This document shows positions 22,893 to 31,062 of a DNA stretch of 37,011 nucleotides, one piece after another. The translations under genes and the position numbers were made by a program. Source of the stretch: DATJLQ01 sp035509415 (GTDB lineage: Bacteria > Pseudomonadota > Alphaproteobacteria > JACZXZ01); the NCBI GenBank assembly GCA_035509415.1, contig DATJLQ010000212.1, positions 1-37,011 of the forward strand, given 5' to 3'. Position 1 is the stretch's first letter, and every line of letters begins with the position of its first letter. Below the pieces are notes generated by a model. That model made no database searches. It saw nothing but the letters and a program-made list of their open reading frames with translations, and had not been told where the DNA came from.

Positions 22893-23521
22893 TGGATCAC
22901 CCCGCTCAGATAGACCACCGTGAAGACGCCGATCCACACGACGTCGAGGAAGTGCCAGAACATGCTGAGGCGCAGGAGGCGCGAGCGCACGCGCGGCGAT
23001 AGGCCCTTGGTCGCGACCTGCACCATCATGACCGCCATCCACAGGAGCCCGGTGGTGACGTGCGCGCCGTGTGTCCCGACCAGCACGAAGAAGCCCGAGA
23101 GGAAGCCGCTTTCGGTCGGCCCGTTGCCGGCCGCGACCATGTGCGCGAACTCGGTCACCTCGAGCCCGACGAAGCCGGCGCCGAGGAGGAAGGTGAGCGC
23201 GAGCCACTGGATCGTGAGGGCGCGTTGCTCCGCCTGCATCGCGAGCATGGCGAAGCCGTAGGTCACGCTGCTGAACAGCAGCAGCATGGTCTCGGCGAGC
23301 ACGTTCTTGAGGTCGAACAGGTCCTGCCCGGTCGGCCCGCCCGAGTAGTTGTGGCTCAGCACCGCGTAGGTCGCGAACAGGGCCGCGAACAGCAGGCAGT
23401 CGCTCATGATGTAGGCCCAGAAGCCGAACGCGACGTTGTCCGCCGCGTCGGCGAGCGCGTGCTCCTGCTCCGCGGTCGCGAAGCGATAGTCGGTATCGAC
23501 GTCGAGGGTCTCGATGCTCAT
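22889..23521 (-). CDS. cyoC: Cytochrome o ubiquinol oxidase subunit III
   Basis: The product has 210 residues with five membrane segments. The features expected of CyoC are present: NVAFGFWAYIMSDCLLFAALFATYAVL near the N-terminus, LLFSSVTYGFAMLAM, FLLGAGFVGLEVTEF and LVGTHGAHVTTGLLWM. It lacks catalytic metal sites and stabilises subunit I. It begins 48 bases after cyoB and overlaps cyoD by ATGA. The ribosome binding site is weak. Confidence 0.95.
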   Translation of the reverse strand: MSIETLDVDTDYRFATAEQEHALADAADNVAFGFWAYIMSDCLLFAALFATYAVLSHNYSGGPTGQDLFDLKNVLAETMLLLFSSVTYGFAMLAMQAEQRALTIQWLALTFLLGAGFVGLEVTEFAHMVAAGNGPTESGFLSGFFVLVGTHGAHVTTGLLWMAVMMVQVATKGLSPRVRSRLLRLSMFWHFLDVVWIGVFTVVYLSGVIQ

Positions 23522-23569
23522 GATCTTGTGCTCATGTCATGTCTTCGGCTCATTGCGGCAGCCCGCCGA

Positions 23570-25603
23570 TCAGCTCGTCGCCTCGAGGGCACCGTCGGCG
23601 TGCGTCGGCTCGTCGGTGTTGGCGGCTTCGACCGCGGCAAGGCGCTGGAAGCGCTCGATCTCGATGCGCTCGACCACGTCGGCAGGCACCATGTAGTCGA
23701 CGTCCTCGCTCGAGGCGCGCACCACGATCGCCGCGAACACCGTCACCGTGCTCGCGAGGGCGAGCCACCAGATGTGCCAGACGAGCGCGAAGCCGGCGAC
23801 GCCCGCGAGCACGCCCATGACGAAGCCGAGGCCCGTGTTCTTGGGCATGTGGATCTCGTGGTAGGCGCGGGGCCTGAGGCGCGCGCTGCCCTTCTCCTTC
23901 ATGTCGGCGAAGGCGTCGATGTCGCGCACCACCGGGATGCGCGCGAAATTGTAGAAGGGCGGGGGCGAGTCGAGCGACCATTCGAGGGTGCGCGCGTCCC
24001 AGGGATCGCCCGTCAGGTCGGCGAGCGCCTTGCGGTTCTTGATGCTGACCGCGAGCTGGACGATCTGGCACAGGATGCCGAGCGCGATCACCGCGGCACC
24101 CGCGGCCGCGATCTCGAGCGGGAGATGCCAGGCCGGGTTGTCGTAGTGCTCGAGCCGGCGCGGCATGCCCATGATGCCGAGCGCGTAGAGCGGCATGAAG
24201 GCGAGGTAGAAGCCGACGGTCCAGCACCAGAACGCGCGCCGGCCCCATTTCTCGTCGAGCTTGAAGCCGAACGCCTTCGGGAACCAGTAGGTGTAGCCGG
24301 CAAAGTAGCCGAACAAGGCGCCCGGGATGAGCATGTTGTGGAAATGCGCGACCAGGAGCTCGCTGTTGTGCAGCACGTAGTCGGCGGCCGGCACCGCGAG
24401 CAGCACGCCGGTCATGCCGCCGATCGTGAAGGTGACGATGAAGGCGATGGTCCACAGCATCGGCGTCGCGAAGCGCACGCGGCCGCGATACATGGTGAAG
24501 AGCCAGTTGAACACCTTCACCCCGGTCGGGATCGCGATCACCATGGTCATGACGCCGAAGGCGGCGTTGACGTCGGCGCTCGCGCCCATGGTGAAGAAAT
24601 GGTGCAGCCAGACGGTGAAGGAGAGCACGGTGATCGCGACGGTCGCGTAGACCATCGACTTGTAGCCGAACAGGCGCTTCCCCGAGAAGGTCGCGACCAC
24701 CTCGGAGAACACGCCGAACGCGGGCAAAATGAGGATGTAGACCTCGGGATGGCCCCAGGTCCAGAACAGGTTCGTGTACATCATCAGATTGCCGCCGTCG
24801 CTCGCGGTGAAGAAATGCGTGCCGACGTAGCGGTCGAGCGAGAGCAAGGCCAGCGTCACGGTCAGGACCGGGAACGCGAGCACGATCAGGGTGCTGGTGC
24901 AGAGCGCGGTCCAGGTGAAGACCGGGATGCGCATCGGCGTCATCCCGGGTGCGCGCATCTTGAGGATGGTCACGAGGAAGTTGATGCCGGTCATGAGCGT
25001 GCCGACGCCGCTCAGCTGGATCGCCCAGATCCAATAATCGACGCCCGAGCCCGGGCTGTAGCGCAGCTCGGTGAGCGGCGGATAGCCGACCCAGCCGGCC
25101 TGCGAGAACTCGCCGACCGCGAGCGAGATCAGCACCAGTCCCGCGCCCGAAACCGTGAGCCACAGGCTGAACGAGTTCATGAACGGAAACGCCACGTCGC
25201 GCGCGCCGATCTGCTGCGGCACCACGACGTTCATGAGGCCGACCAGGAACGGCATCGCCACGAAGAAGATCATGATCGTGCCGTGGGCGCTGAACACCTG
25301 GTCGTAATGCTCGGGCGGGAGATAGCCGTGGTTGGGGCCGAAGGCGATCGCCTGCTGGCCGCGCATCATGACCGCGTCGGCGAAGCCGCGCAGCAGCATC
25401 ACGAACGCGAGGACGATGTACATCACGCCGATGCGCTTGTGGTCGACCGTGGTGAGCCAGTGCGACCAGAGATAGCCCCATTTGCGCAGGTAGGTGATGC
25501 CGCCGAGCACGGCGACGGCGCCGACGGCCATGAACACGACCGCGCCCATGACGATCGGGTTCTGGTAGGGAATCGCGGAGAGCGTCAGGTTACCCAGCAA
25601 CAT
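23570..25603 (-). CDS. cyoB: Cytochrome o ubiquinol oxidase subunit I (heme-copper oxidase)
   Basis: The product has 677 residues, the normal CyoB length. It reduces O2 to water with ubiquinol electrons and pumps protons. Metal ligands are all found: His107 and His422 for the low-spin heme, His420 for the high-spin heme, and His285, His334 and His335 for CuB. Tyr289 in HPEVY is the residue cross-linked to a CuB histidine. The numbering is one more than in E. coli CyoB. Its ATG, preceded by AAGGGG, lies inside the 3' end of cyoA (14-base overlap). Confidence 0.97.
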   Translation of the reverse strand: MLLGNLTLSAIPYQNPIVMGAVVFMAVGAVAVLGGITYLRKWGYLWSHWLTTVDHKRIGVMYIVLAFVMLLRGFADAVMMRGQQAIAFGPNHGYLPPEHYDQVFSAHGTIMIFFVAMPFLVGLMNVVVPQQIGARDVAFPFMNSFSLWLTVSGAGLVLISLAVGEFSQAGWVGYPPLTELRYSPGSGVDYWIWAIQLSGVGTLMTGINFLVTILKMRAPGMTPMRIPVFTWTALCTSTLIVLAFPVLTVTLALLSLDRYVGTHFFTASDGGNLMMYTNLFWTWGHPEVYILILPAFGVFSEVVATFSGKRLFGYKSMVYATVAITVLSFTVWLHHFFTMGASADVNAAFGVMTMVIAIPTGVKVFNWLFTMYRGRVRFATPMLWTIAFIVTFTIGGMTGVLLAVPAADYVLHNSELLVAHFHNMLIPGALFGYFAGYTYWFPKAFGFKLDEKWGRRAFWCWTVGFYLAFMPLYALGIMGMPRRLEHYDNPAWHLPLEIAAAGAAVIALGILCQIVQLAVSIKNRKALADLTGDPWDARTLEWSLDSPPPFYNFARIPVVRDIDAFADMKEKGSARLRPRAYHEIHMPKNTGLGFVMGVLAGVAGFALVWHIWWLALASTVTVFAAIVVRASSEDVDYMVPADVVERIEIERFQRLAAVEAANTDEPTHADGALEATS

Positions 25604-26495
25604 GGCAAATCCCCTTGGAGGCGACGGGCGCGAAGCCGAGATCGTCGGAGGTCATGGTCTGCATCAGGATGCGGTCGAAGAAATGGGGCGAGACCGAGCC
25701 GTACGCGAGCGCCGCGCGCTCGAGGCCCGGCGTCTCGAGCTTGCGCCAAGAGGCCATGTCGAGCGTCCGCGGCGCATGCCGCGTTTTGGCGACCCACGCC
25801 TCGAAGGCGCGCGGCGCGGTCGCATCGACCTCGAAACGCATCCCCGAATAGCCGCGGCCGCTGAATTGGAAGTTGCGCCCGGAATAGGTTCCGGGCTTGC
25901 GCGCCATGAGGTTGAGCTCGCTGCGCATCCCGGGCATGGCGTAGATCTGGGTCCCGAGGCGCGGGATGAAGAACGAGGTCATCACCGTGTCGGAGGTGAG
26001 CCGGAAGCTGACCGGAACGCCGGCCGGGATCACCAGACGGTTGACGGTGGCGACGCCGAGCTCGGGATAGATGAAGAGCCATTTCCAGTCGAGCGAGACC
26101 ACGTCGACCCTGAGCGGCTTCACGTTGGACGCGATCGGCTTGTAGGGCCCGAGCGCTTGGGTCGTGGTCCAGGTGAGCGAGCCGAGCGCCGCGATGATGA
26201 GCGCCGGCACGAGCCAGACCACGAGTTCGATCTTCGCCGAATGGGCCCATTTGGGCGCGTAGGTCGCCTTCGCGTTCGACGCGCGGTAGTGCCAGGCGAA
26301 CCAGCCGGTCAGCACGAAGACCGGGATCACCACGATCAGCATCAGCCCGAGGGCGACCAGCATGGCCGACTTCTCGTCGGCGCCGATCGGGCCCGCGGGC
26401 GAGAGCAGCACGAAGGCCTTGCTGCAGCCCCCGAGGAGGAAGGTTGCGCTCAAGGCGGCAAGGCCGACGAGGCGCGCGCGGCGCGAATGAGCCAT
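25590..26495 (-). CDS. cyoA: Cytochrome o ubiquinol oxidase subunit II (lipoprotein)
   Basis: The product has 301 residues. The lipobox LLGGC places the lipidated Cys at position 24, and two membrane segments follow (LVALGLMLIVVIPVFVLTGWF and IELVVWLVPALIIAALGSLTW). The periplasmic cupredoxin domain has VSLDWKWLFIYPELGVATVN and PVSFRLTSDTVMTSFFIPRLGTQIYAM. The CuA-binding cysteines of cytochrome c oxidases are absent, which identifies a quinol oxidase. First gene of the cyoABCD operon; promoter probably within 26496-26750. Confidence 0.96.
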   Translation of the reverse strand: MAHSRRARLVGLAALSATFLLGGCSKAFVLLSPAGPIGADEKSAMLVALGLMLIVVIPVFVLTGWFAWHYRASNAKATYAPKWAHSAKIELVVWLVPALIIAALGSLTWTTTQALGPYKPIASNVKPLRVDVVSLDWKWLFIYPELGVATVNRLVIPAGVPVSFRLTSDTVMTSFFIPRLGTQIYAMPGMRSELNLMARKPGTYSGRNFQFSGRGYSGMRFEVDATAPRAFEAWVAKTRHAPRTLDMASWRKLETPGLERAALAYGSVSPHFFDRILMQTMTSDDLGFAPVASKGICHVAG

Positions 26496-27166
26496 GTTTC
26501 GAACGCTCCAAGCTCGACGCTGGCCCCGCGGGTCGACCCCGCGAAACCGGCTGACGCACGATGTTTGTGCAGCGACGAGGAACCGGCCGACTTTCTTCCT
26601 TCGGCCTGACGTTCAGCAGGGTTGCAAGGGCGCGATCGGCGCCTATGCGGTCACTCGGCTTGCAGCACCCCTGCCCTGTTCGCGTTCTATGTTGAACGTC
26701 GAAAGAGGAACCAACAACGCGGTAACGACGCGACCCGTGATGACAGTCTTAACAGTCCTTGCGCTTGTCCACTCGACCAGTCTCTTGCGCGCCCGTCTTT
26801 CCTGCGCGCTTCGCTCCACAATTAGCACGCTCACTGAAGATCGCAAGCATTGTGGACAATTCGTCGCGGAAAAAAGACATTTGGTCGCAGGACTCGCGCG
26901 GATTCTTGATTTTTATTTATTCAATTGCGCGCAACATGTTCAGAGCGTGCCGAAACCCTGTGCAGCGGGCCCGGTCCATGCGCAACGCGCGCCCAAGCGG
27001 AATCCGAGGGCGCGATCCGAGCGCGGCGTCCGAGGTCGGCATCCGGGAACCGCGTCCCGAGCGCCCGTCGGGCACCCGGGCCGGCCTTCCCAACCGGGGC
27101 CCGATCTCTTATAAGCAGGGCGCCGAAAGAGGCGCCCGAGTCGGCCGGGAATGGCCAAAGGACACC
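26496..27166. promoter_or_regulatory. Divergent cyoA/purB intergenic region, 671 bases
   Basis: No convincing gene is seen here. The middle part is relatively A+T-rich, especially about 26868-26930 (GATTCTTGATTTTTATTTATTC). Two sequences resembling DnaA boxes with one mismatch lie in inverted orientation: TTGTCCACT at 26765-26773 and TGTGGACAA at 26851-26859. A TATAAG at about 27110-27115 could be a -10 element for purB. Promoters for both divergent genes must lie here, but none is clear enough to call. Confidence 0.45.
27118..27137 (+). promoter_or_regulatory. Perfect hairpin in the purB leader
   Basis: GGGCGCC-GAAAGA-GGCGCCC forms a perfect 7-bp stem with a 6-base loop, starting a few bases after a TATAAG element and ending 29 bases before the purB ATG. 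It would sit at the very 5' end of the transcript if TATAAG is the -10, where it could stabilise the mRNA or serve as a protein-binding site. No riboswitch consensus is recognised. Confidence 0.45.
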
Positions 27167-28483
27167 ATGATCCCACGCTACACGCGGCCCGAAATGGCGG
27201 CGATCTGGTCGCCCGAGAACCGGTATCGCATCTGGTTCGAGATCGAGGCCCATGCGGCGGACGCCATGGCCGCGCTCGGCGTCATCCCCAAGGCGGCGGC
27301 GAAGGCGGTCTGGGCGCGCGGCGAGGGCAAGGTCGACCCCGCCCGCGTCGACGAGATCGAGCGCGAGACGCGCCACGACGTGATCGCGTTCTTGACTGCA
27401 CTCGCCGAGCATGTCGGGCCCGAGGCGCGCTTCGTGCACCAGGGCATGACGTCGTCCGACGTGCTCGACACCTGCCTGGCGCTCCAGCTGCGGCAAGCGA
27501 GCGACATCCTGCTCGAGGACCTGGACCGGGTGCTCGCGGCCCTCAAGAAGCGCGCCTTCGAGTTCAAGGCGACTCCGTGCGTCGGCCGCAGCCACGGCGT
27601 CCATGCCGAGCCCACCACCTTCGGGCTCAAGCTCGCGGGCCATTACGCCGCCTTCGCGCGCGCGCGCGCGCGGCTCGTGACGGCGCGCCAGGAGATCGCG
27701 ACCTGCGCCATCTCGGGTGCGGTCGGCACCTTCGCCAACATCGACCCGCGCGTCGAGGCCTATGTCGCGCAGAAGCTCGGCCTCGCGGTCGAGCCGGTCT
27801 CGACCCAGATCGTGCCGCGCGACCGGCACGCGGCGTTCTTCGCCGCCCTCGCCGTGATCGCCGCGAGTGTGGAGAATCTCGCGACCGAGGTGCGCCACCT
27901 CCAGCGCAGCGAGGTGCGCGAGGCCGAGGAATATTTCGCGCCCGGGCAGAAGGGCAGCTCGGCCATGCCCCACAAGCGCAATCCCGTGCTGGCGGAGAAC
28001 CTGACCGGCCTCGCGCGTCTCGTGCGCAGCCACGTGATTCCGGCGATCGAGAACGTCTCGCTTTGGCACGAGCGCGACATCTCCCATTCCTCGGTCGAGC
28101 GGGTGATCGCCCCCGACGCGACCATCGCCCTCGACTTCGCGCTCGACCGGCTCGCCGGGCTCATCGAGCGGCTCGTGGTGTACCCCGACACCATGCGCGC
28201 GAACCTCGAGCGCCTGGGCGGCCTGGTTCATTCCCAGCGCGTGCTCCTGGCCTTGACGCAAGCGGGCATGAGCCGCGAGGCGGCCTATCGCGCCGTGCAA
28301 CGCAACGCGATGGAGGCCTGGAACGCGGGCGGCGATTTCCTGGCCCTCCTCGAGCGCGACAAGGAGATCGCGCGCTTCCTCAAGGAGCGCGAGCTCGCCA
28401 AGCTGTTCGACCTCGCCTATCACACCAAGCACGTGGACACGATCTTCCGCCGGGTGTTCGGCCAGGGGCCCAAGAAGCGCTGA
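27167..28483 (+). CDS. purB: Adenylosuccinate lyase
   Basis: The product has 438 residues from the ATG preceded by AAAGGA. It catalyses two purine steps, SAICAR to AICAR plus fumarate and adenylosuccinate to AMP plus fumarate. The fumarase/aspartase superfamily signature GSSAMPHKRNP is at 263-273, GMTSSDVLDT at about 88-97, and the catalytic-His region CVGRSHGVHAEPTTFG is intact. The PurC product made by the operon 4 kb away is its substrate. The antiporter gene follows after only 7 bases, so the two are probably co-transcribed. Confidence 0.97.
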   Translation: MIPRYTRPEMAAIWSPENRYRIWFEIEAHAADAMAALGVIPKAAAKAVWARGEGKVDPARVDEIERETRHDVIAFLTALAEHVGPEARFVHQGMTSSDVLDTCLALQLRQASDILLEDLDRVLAALKKRAFEFKATPCVGRSHGVHAEPTTFGLKLAGHYAAFARARARLVTARQEIATCAISGAVGTFANIDPRVEAYVAQKLGLAVEPVSTQIVPRDRHAAFFAALAVIAASVENLATEVRHLQRSEVREAEEYFAPGQKGSSAMPHKRNPVLAENLTGLARLVRSHVIPAIENVSLWHERDISHSSVERVIAPDATIALDFALDRLAGLIERLVVYPDTMRANLERLGGLVHSQRVLLALTQAGMSREAAYRAVQRNAMEAWNAGGDFLALLERDKEIARFLKERELAKLFDLAYHTKHVDTIFRRVFGQGPKKR

Positions 28484-28490
28484 GGGCGTC

Positions 28491-29690
28491 ATGCCGCACC
28501 AGGCCGAGCTGATTGCGACCATCGCGGTGAGCCTCGGCTACGCGCTCGTGGGCGGCTTTCTCGCGACCCGCTTCAGGCTGCCCGCGATCGTGGGCTATCT
28601 TCTCGCCGGCATCGCGGTCGGCCCCTTTACGCCCGGCTTCGTCGCCGACGCGCACATCGCCGAGCAGCTCGCCGAGATCGGCGTGATCATGCTGATGTTC
28701 GGCGTCGGCATGCATTTCTCGATCCAGGACCTGCTGGCGGTGAAGCGCATCGCGGTGCCGGGGGCGATCGTGCAGATCGTCGCGATCACCGCGCTCGGGC
28801 TCGGCCTCGCGCATTTCTGGGGCTGGAGCGTCGGCGCGGGGCTCGTCTTCGGCCTCGCCCTCTCGATCGCGAGCACGGTCGTGATGCTCCGCGCCTTCGA
28901 CGCGCGCGACGCGACCCACTCGCCCGTCGGCCGGCTCGCGACCGGCTGGCTCGTGGTCGAGGATCTGGTGACGGTGCTGGTGCTCGTGCTGCTGCCGGCC
29001 TTGGCCCCGCTTGCACGCGGCCAAAGCGCTGCACTCCCCTTGCCCGCGCTGCTTCTGACCCTAGCGCTCACCCTCGGCAAGGTCGCGCTCTTCATCGCGG
29101 CGATGCTCATCCTCGGGCGCCGCTTCTTCCCCTGGCTCCTCAAGCAGGTGGCCGACACGGGCTCGCGCGAGCTCTTCACTTTGGCCGTGGTCGCGGCCGC
29201 GATCGGCGTCGCCTACGCGTCGGCCGAGCTGTTCGACGTCTCGCTGGCACTCGGCGCCTTCTTCGCCGGGATCGTGATCGGCGGCTCCGATCTGAGCTAT
29301 CGCGCCGCCGCCGACACCCAGCCGATCCAGGACGCGTTCTCGGTGCTGTTCTTCGTCTCGGTCGGCATGCTGCTCGACCCCGCGACGCTGCTGCGCGATC
29401 CCGTGCGCATCGTCGAGGTGCTCGCGATCGTCCTTCTGGGGAAGGCGCTGTTCGCCGCGGCCCTCATGCGCGCGTTCCGCGAATCGGCGCAATCGGCGCT
29501 CGCGATCGCGGCGAGCCTCGCCCAGATCGGCGAGTTCTCCTTCATCCTCGCCGCGCGCGGCGTCGCCCTCGGCCTCATGCCCCAGGCCGGCCAGCAACTC
29601 GTGATCGCGGCCGCCTGCCTCTCGATCACGCTCAACCCGTTGCTGTTCTGGATCGCCGACCGGCTTGTCGCGCGGCGAGCGCCTACTTGA
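28491..29690 (+). CDS. CPA2 cation:proton antiporter (Kef/YbaL type) without RCK domain
   Basis: The product has 399 residues. It has about 12 membrane segments with the CPA2 landmarks RLPAIVGYLLAGIAVGPFTPGF, EIGVIMLMFGVGMHFS, GLALSIASTVVMLRAF and the ion-binding-region TGWLVVEDLVTVLVLVLLPA. It closely resembles the transport half of YbaL. YbaL and Kef proteins normally carry a C-terminal TrkA-N/RCK nucleotide-binding domain, which is absent here; the frame ends directly after the last membrane helix (LLFWIADRLVARRAPT). It is coupled to purB by spacing and overlaps the convergent DUF1476 gene by 8 bases. Confidence 0.9.
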   Translation: MPHQAELIATIAVSLGYALVGGFLATRFRLPAIVGYLLAGIAVGPFTPGFVADAHIAEQLAEIGVIMLMFGVGMHFSIQDLLAVKRIAVPGAIVQIVAITALGLGLAHFWGWSVGAGLVFGLALSIASTVVMLRAFDARDATHSPVGRLATGWLVVEDLVTVLVLVLLPALAPLARGQSAALPLPALLLTLALTLGKVALFIAAMLILGRRFFPWLLKQVADTGSRELFTLAVVAAAIGVAYASAELFDVSLALGAFFAGIVIGGSDLSYRAAADTQPIQDAFSVLFFVSVGMLLDPATLLRDPVRIVEVLAIVLLGKALFAAALMRAFRESAQSALAIAASLAQIGEFSFILAARGVALGLMPQAGQQLVIAAACLSITLNPLLFWIADRLVARRAPT

Positions 29691-30012
29691 CCTCGCGCGC
29701 GATCTGCTGCGCGGCCTCGGCGTGGCAGGTCTCGAGATGGTTGCGGATGCGGTGCTCCGACATCTCGACCTTCTTGGCCGCGAAGTCGGCGTGGATCTTC
29801 TTGACCAGCACCGCGTCGCCCGGGCTCGAGATCGCGCGCTCGACCAGCCCCTTGGCGTAGGCCTCGGCGCCGCCACCGGTGAGGCCCATCTCCGCGGCAG
29901 CCCAGAGGCCGACGAGCTTGTTGCGCCGGACGGTGACCTTGAAGCGCAACTCCTCGTCGTGCTTGTACTTGCCCTCGAACTGCTTTTCGCGGTCGTCGAA
30001 AATCCCGCTCAT
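29683..30012 (-). CDS. DUF1476 protein, probable F1FO-ATPase zeta (inhibitory) subunit
   Basis: The product has 109 residues, all helical and without signal peptide. The start MSGIFDDREKQFEGKYKHDEELRFKV and the following RRNKLVGLWAAAEMGLTG are near-invariant in the DUF1476 family, identified in Paracoccus denitrificans as the zeta subunit that blocks ATP hydrolysis by the F1 motor through its N-terminal segment. Length matches the family. It is alone on the minus strand, its 3' end overlapping that of the antiporter gene by 8 bases. Confidence 0.92.
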   Translation of the reverse strand: MSGIFDDREKQFEGKYKHDEELRFKVTVRRNKLVGLWAAAEMGLTGGGAEAYAKGLVERAISSPGDAVLVKKIHADFAAKKVEMSEHRIRNHLETCHAEAAQQIAREVK

Positions 30013-30104
30013 CGCGATCCATCCCCGCGTTTCGGGTGCCCGGCACCCGCGTTTTCGCCACTCTTATATAGCCGCGCGCCCAGTCCGGTGGTATCGAATT
30101 CCTC

Positions 30105-30911
30105 ATGTGTACGCTGGTCGTTTTGTCGCGTCCCAAGAACCCTTGGCCGATCCTGATCGCCGCCAACCGGGACGAGATGCTGGACCGGCCCTGGGAAGCG
30201 CCGGGCCGCCACTGGCCCGACCGGCCCGACGTCGTCGCCGGGCTCGACGCGCTCGCGGGCGGGAGCTGGTTCGGCCTCAACCGCTTCGGCGTGGTCGCGG
30301 GCGTGCTCAACCGGTTCGGCTCGCTCGGCCCCGCGCCGGGCCTCCGCAGCCGGGGCGAGCTCGTGCTCGAGGCGCTCGACCATGCCGACGCGGACGCCGC
30401 CGCCTTCGCCCTCGCCCATCTCGACCCGCGCGCCTACCGGAGCTTCAACCTCGTCGTGGCCGACAATCGCCGCGCCTTCTGGCTGCGCAACCTGGGGGCG
30501 GAGCACGGCGCCGAGCGTATCGAGTCGTTCCCGATCCCGCCCGGCCTCTCGATGATCACCGCCTACGACATGAACGACCGCACGAGTCCGCGCATCGCGG
30601 AATTCCTTCCGCGCTTCGAGGCGGCGCGCGTCCCCGATCCCGAGCGCGGCGACTGGGCGGCGTGGCAAACGCTCCTCGCCGATCGCGGCCAGGCGGCGCC
30701 GCGCGCGAGCCGCGCCGACTCCCCCGACAATCGCGAAACGGGGATGAACGTGGTCACCGGTTTCGGCTTCGGCACCTCGTCGAGCTCGCTCCTCGCATTG
30801 CCGTCGGTCGAGCGCCGGTCGACTCGGCCAATTTGGCTCTTCGCCGCCGGCCGGCCCGACGAAGCCCCCTATCGCCCGGTTGAGCTCGCCTTCGCCCGCG
30901 AGGCCGAATGA
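30105..30911 (+). CDS. NRDE/TANGO2-family protein
   Basis: The product has 268 residues. It starts with Cys2 (MCTLVVL) and carries the name-giving NRDE motif at residues 21-24 in LIAANRDEMLDRPWEAP, followed by WPDRPDVVAGLDALAGGSWFGLNRFGVVAGVLNR, the family core. N-terminal Cys and NRDE recall N-terminal-nucleophile hydrolases, and TANGO2 proteins have been linked to heme or lipid handling, but the bacterial role is not settled. No signal peptide. The next gene, purC, begins 151 bases later with its own promoter-like site. Confidence 0.92.
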   Translation: MCTLVVLSRPKNPWPILIAANRDEMLDRPWEAPGRHWPDRPDVVAGLDALAGGSWFGLNRFGVVAGVLNRFGSLGPAPGLRSRGELVLEALDHADADAAAFALAHLDPRAYRSFNLVVADNRRAFWLRNLGAEHGAERIESFPIPPGLSMITAYDMNDRTSPRIAEFLPRFEAARVPDPERGDWAAWQTLLADRGQAAPRASRADSPDNRETGMNVVTGFGFGTSSSSLLALPSVERRSTRPIWLFAAGRPDEAPYRPVELAFAREAE

Positions 30912-30961
30912 TGCCGTGAAATGAGGCACTTCCGCGTGTTCGGGCGGCGGCGTCCCGATCA

Positions 30962-30990
30962 TTGTCTTGGGCGGCCCGAGTTGCTATATG
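30962..30990 (+). promoter_or_regulatory. Probable sigma70 promoter of the purine operon
   Basis: TTGTCT (30962-30967) and TATATG (30985-30990) are separated by exactly 17 bases and lie about 75 bases upstream of the purC start. This is the best promoter-like match in the gap between the NRDE gene and purC. Confidence 0.5.
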
Positions 30991-31062
30991 AGGCGTGCCA
31001 CGCGCCGCCGGCGCGCGCATCCGTTCCGGGGCACGAGCGCCCCCTCGCGAAGAGCGAGTTCC

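Noticed and set aside
23060..25864. A 934-codon plus-strand frame opposite cyoC, cyoB and cyoA.
   Set aside because: Its His/Glu/Arg/Asp-rich composition mirrors the antisense of membrane-protein codons. The opposite strand encodes unmistakable oxidase subunits.
22461..26495. Absence of cyoE after cyoD as a sign of a broken operon.
   Set aside because: cyoE or an equivalent heme O synthase gene is often located elsewhere in alphaproteobacteria, and all four oxidase subunits are intact.
26496..27114. A plus-strand frame of 206 codons in the cyoA/purB gap.
   Set aside because: Low-complexity Arg/Pro/Ser sequence, no ribosome binding site, and many rare codons; no family features.
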